From assembly GCF_001039355.2 (NCBI RefSeq), contig NW_019775528.1, forward strand, positions 161,969 to 225,968: a stretch of DNA of 64,000 nt, in the 5' to 3' direction. The notes under the pieces were generated by a model. It saw nothing but the letters and a program-made list of their open reading frames with translations, had not been told where the DNA came from and ran no database searches. Each line of letters opens with the position of its first letter. Position 1 is the stretch's first letter. The position numbers and the translations under genes were made by a program. This document shows, piece by piece, positions 60,962 through 64,000 of the stretch. The stretch comes from Lingula anatina (Eukaryota > Brachiopoda > Lingulata > Lingulida > Lingulidae).

Positions 60962-63370
60962 GGATGGGGACTTTATTCTGAGGATATAGCAAGAGTGGTT
61001 AATAAATCAATCGCTAGTTTTATTTTGCCATATTAATACTTTTCTATTTCTGAATGCGTTGCACAGTTCTGAAAAGAGAAAACGCGTTTTAACGCTCGTC
61101 AAGTATCACCCGTTTACTTTGAAGAACTATAAAGTATGTATAAGATTACCATTGATAAGTGATAAGCCAGTTGAATGTAACTGTGCTCAATGGGAATCAA
61201 AATAAAATTAAGAGGTATTATGTCATAAAATATTTGCAAGAGCTTGATCGCAAACACCGCTTACAAAGCAAAGGGAGATGTTATTTTGGCCGTAATGCAT
61301 ACGCCACACCGTGAAAATATTTCTCTTCAAACAAAAATAAATCCACTAGCTAACGCGCTTTTGTTATGTGCACTTGTAAAAATACACAGAAATCAAAATA
61401 TTAGTCAAATCAGAGCATTGACGTTCGTAACTGTATTTTTACATTTATTCTTTTCTGTTATTCAGTGTATACGGCTCTGATCCTGAGTGGTTTAGGATTT
61501 GTTTCCAAAGTTAAATGATTCTGTGAACCTGTCTCTAAAAACAATAGGGAACAGTAAATTTAAAATGTAGGAAATCAGATCTACAAATTCAGAATTCAGC
61601 CAAAAACGTACCATTCTGCTAAGCTAATCTACCGTGTAACGTTTCAGTTCATTAGACCTTTCCCACGCTCGTTAGGTTTCAAATAGTTTGCTTCTGTAAC
61701 ACATTAGTTTATAATTTTTGCTTATTTAACGAGCTAATTGGCAACGTTACTCCGTTCTTTAAACTCCAACCTTTAACAGGTTCGACAACCTTTCATCCTG
61801 TGAACAGAAGTCTGAAATGGCACGGGCCCCCTTTTCTATAACACCGGACTTGCCGTCGACCTGTATCGACTTGAAGACGACCTGCATCGTTTATTTTATA
61901 CATACCTCTCACGCCCACCGATTAACCTTCAGAATACGCAGCTCGAAGGTGTGCTGTACAATGCAATATATACGATCTAGGTGCCTGCACAGGTGCGACA
62001 AGGCTGCAAGACCGCGTTTTTCCAAAACCGCCACATACCATATAGGTTCTGTCACCGAGATACAATTTGTCGTTAACGAAACATAGCATATATGTCACTA
62101 AAGAAAATGATAACGTTTGAGGGCAAGGATCCCGTTTGCATTAGAGTCGATTTTATGTCGACTGGTAATATTTTCTCGATGAATTTCATTCCATATCCAT
62201 TGCCTAGCATGCATGTAAAGGTGAAGTACGAACTTACCACAAGAATCGTTCTCAATCGCCCTCTTGGGGTAAGAATACATTGAAATACCCATTAAACAAA
62301 TGTATATGGGCTCCTGACGCCTGTCTTTCCCTGCTACATACAAATTCCACAAGGAAATAAGAACCTTTTAGTCTACACTGGTAATTTTTCTACTGTATAC
62401 CTCACGTAAATTTCATCTTCCTAAAACCTTGTGTTAAAAGAGACTACATAAACTACCACCAACCCTACGCACTGACATCAGCATCGGTAAAGGTACGGTC
62501 TTTTGGGACGTATTTGCTTGACTGAAATAACGCTGACCGTTCTAAAAGGAGGACGCTGTCGCGGCGGCAATCTAGCCTTGACAGCCAAGTCACGAAGCCT
62601 AAAACGTAAAGAAATGCCGAACCGCTTCCGCTGTTCGACCAAATAATAATCAGAAACTGGCGTGACTCAGTAGAGTAATCATGGAATTTTTTTAGATTAA
62701 AAAGCAGCGGTATTAATAATGTTTCTGTAATTAAAAGACGTCGATCTTTTTTAATCCAAGGTCAAAAGATGAGTGTTTTTGCGTTTCATGGAGGTTTATT
62801 TCTAACTATCATAAAATACCTGTGATATACCCAATATACCCAATATGTTACAAGTATTAATTAAGTTAGCAAGCAGCATGCGTCTTAATTTAGATCAAAA
62901 GGAGTTGCCAGCTTATCACAAAACATTGAAGGTTATCAATATTCAATTGGCACTTGCAAGAAATAAGACATATTAATCTGTTTTTAAGTGGGGATTATTT
63001 CAAATTGCTTAGAGTTGCAGGGGTGGTTCTTAGTGTATTTAACGATATGGGAATGACCAGTAATACGTTTGATTCGGTGCTCTATTGAATTTAAGTCTTT
63101 TAATAAGGTTCGTGTTGTTGCGAGTTCGATCTATTTCCAAATTCGTTTGCCATTTGCGTTTGAAGAAAATGCAAGTATTGAAGTATACAAGAATAGCAAA
63201 ATATGTTAAAATATTACAATTGACCAAGGGCTTTATATCTATTGTTATTTCGACATTCCAGTGGCTTCGAAGTTATCACACTATATAGCACCTATTTGAA
63301 TAGATAGGATGAAAGAAAATCAAACTTACTTCTACAAAGTTTTAGTATTAAACTTCTGTTATTTCAGAAA
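60962..63370. other. No recognised gene
   Basis: Open frames at 61817-62086 and 62092-62283 (plus strand) lie one after another, but neither resembles a known family and no splice context supports them. Confidence 0.45.
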
Positions 63371-63985
63371 GTGAGTTATGTTTCCGTTGGTTATTTCAAG
63401 GGCGTGTGGCTTTGTGTATACATTAAATTGCGAATAAATGACAGTCATCCCTGGTACGTAACAGATTCGGGTAAACATATTAATCGGATATTGTATGCCC
63501 CGTGCATTAAGCGTACGCATCTCGGCTTCTGTCAAATGTTGACACGAAAAACATCCGTCCTATTCTCTGTCAAATTGGAAAGACAAATGCGAAAAGGAAA
63601 GCTACAGGGGGTTTACGTAGAACGGTATACGGATCGAAATATTTTCCAATTCTGTATCTCTATCGACTGGGCGCGAGGAAGCAATCCTCAGAACTACAGG
63701 GCAAGGACGGATATTAGTTATTTCCAAGGGTGATGGCCCCTTAATAAAAAACAACGTGTGGAGCCAGGGGAATCCGTTGCTTTTGTCTCCTATGAATTGA
63801 TTATTAAAAAAGATACGAGACTGGTTCGTTATTACGAATTAGATCCCCACTTCATTGTGAACAATTTTGAAAGCGACATTATCAGCATATATGATCAATA
63901 CGCAATAAACCTTGAAGCGCTTTCCTTATGCCTTATATCAGTGATAATGACTGACTTCAGATATCTTGAGAGAGAGAGAATCTGA
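63371..63985 (+). other. Two adjacent unrecognised open frames at the window edge
   Basis: Plus-strand open frames of 120 and 75 codons (63371-63733 and 63758-63985) follow one another in different frames. The first is preceded by TTATTTCAG, which could be a splice acceptor. I recognise no domain. They could be an edge of a neighbouring gene, a relic, or chance. Confidence 0.2.
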
Positions 63986-64000
63986 TAAACAACTTAATAA

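Noticed and set aside
1-64000. CRISPR arrays, bacterial operons, rRNA or tRNA genes
   Set aside because: None seen. The repeats are eukaryotic microsatellites, minisatellites and MITEs, and no cloverleaf with a proper T-loop was found by eye.

Overview
The window is metazoan nuclear DNA: AT-rich, intron-bearing, and full of microsatellites and short inverted-repeat elements. Two multi-exon membrane-receptor genes can be read end to end, both on the minus strand. Their type suggests a lophotrochozoan, most likely a mollusc: one is an invertebrate-style opsin, the other an alpha-type nicotinic acetylcholine receptor subunit carrying the Pro-Ala selectivity motif known from molluscan chloride-conducting receptors. 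The species assignment is inference.

Layout. Positions 1-1060 hold a decayed fragment of a YqaJ-type nuclease domain, usually mobile-element cargo. Positions 1061-6888 are non-coding, with a minisatellite, a 180-bp duplication and a small inverted-repeat element. Positions 6889-9021 carry a three-exon opsin of 356 residues. Positions 9338-12010 and 12012-14259 are two diverged copies of one block meeting at a single N, which looks like two unmerged haplotypes; they differ by several small element insertions or deletions. Positions 17249-33637 carry the nicotinic receptor gene: six constant exons plus one of two tandem alternative exons (19356-19442 and 20132-20215), each encoding the pore-lining M2 helix. 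Its long introns hold several MITE-like elements and a second N-joined duplication (29520-30810). From 33.6 kb to 64 kb I recognise no gene, only repeats, three or four MITE-like elements, a third N (50156) with a nearby duplication, and unrecognised open frames at the right edge.

The most interesting observation is the receptor gene. It combines an anion-type selectivity filter (Pro at -2', Ala at -1' instead of Glu), a ligand site with vicinal cysteines, and a tandem pair of phase-compatible M2 exons that differ at 13', 19', 20' and in the length of the M2-M3 loop. One gene therefore seems able to make two acetylcholine-gated channels that differ in pore and gating linker. An imperfect fold-back lies in the intron between the two alternatives. 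Both genes belong to sensory or neural signalling, but nothing in the sequence shows shared regulation.
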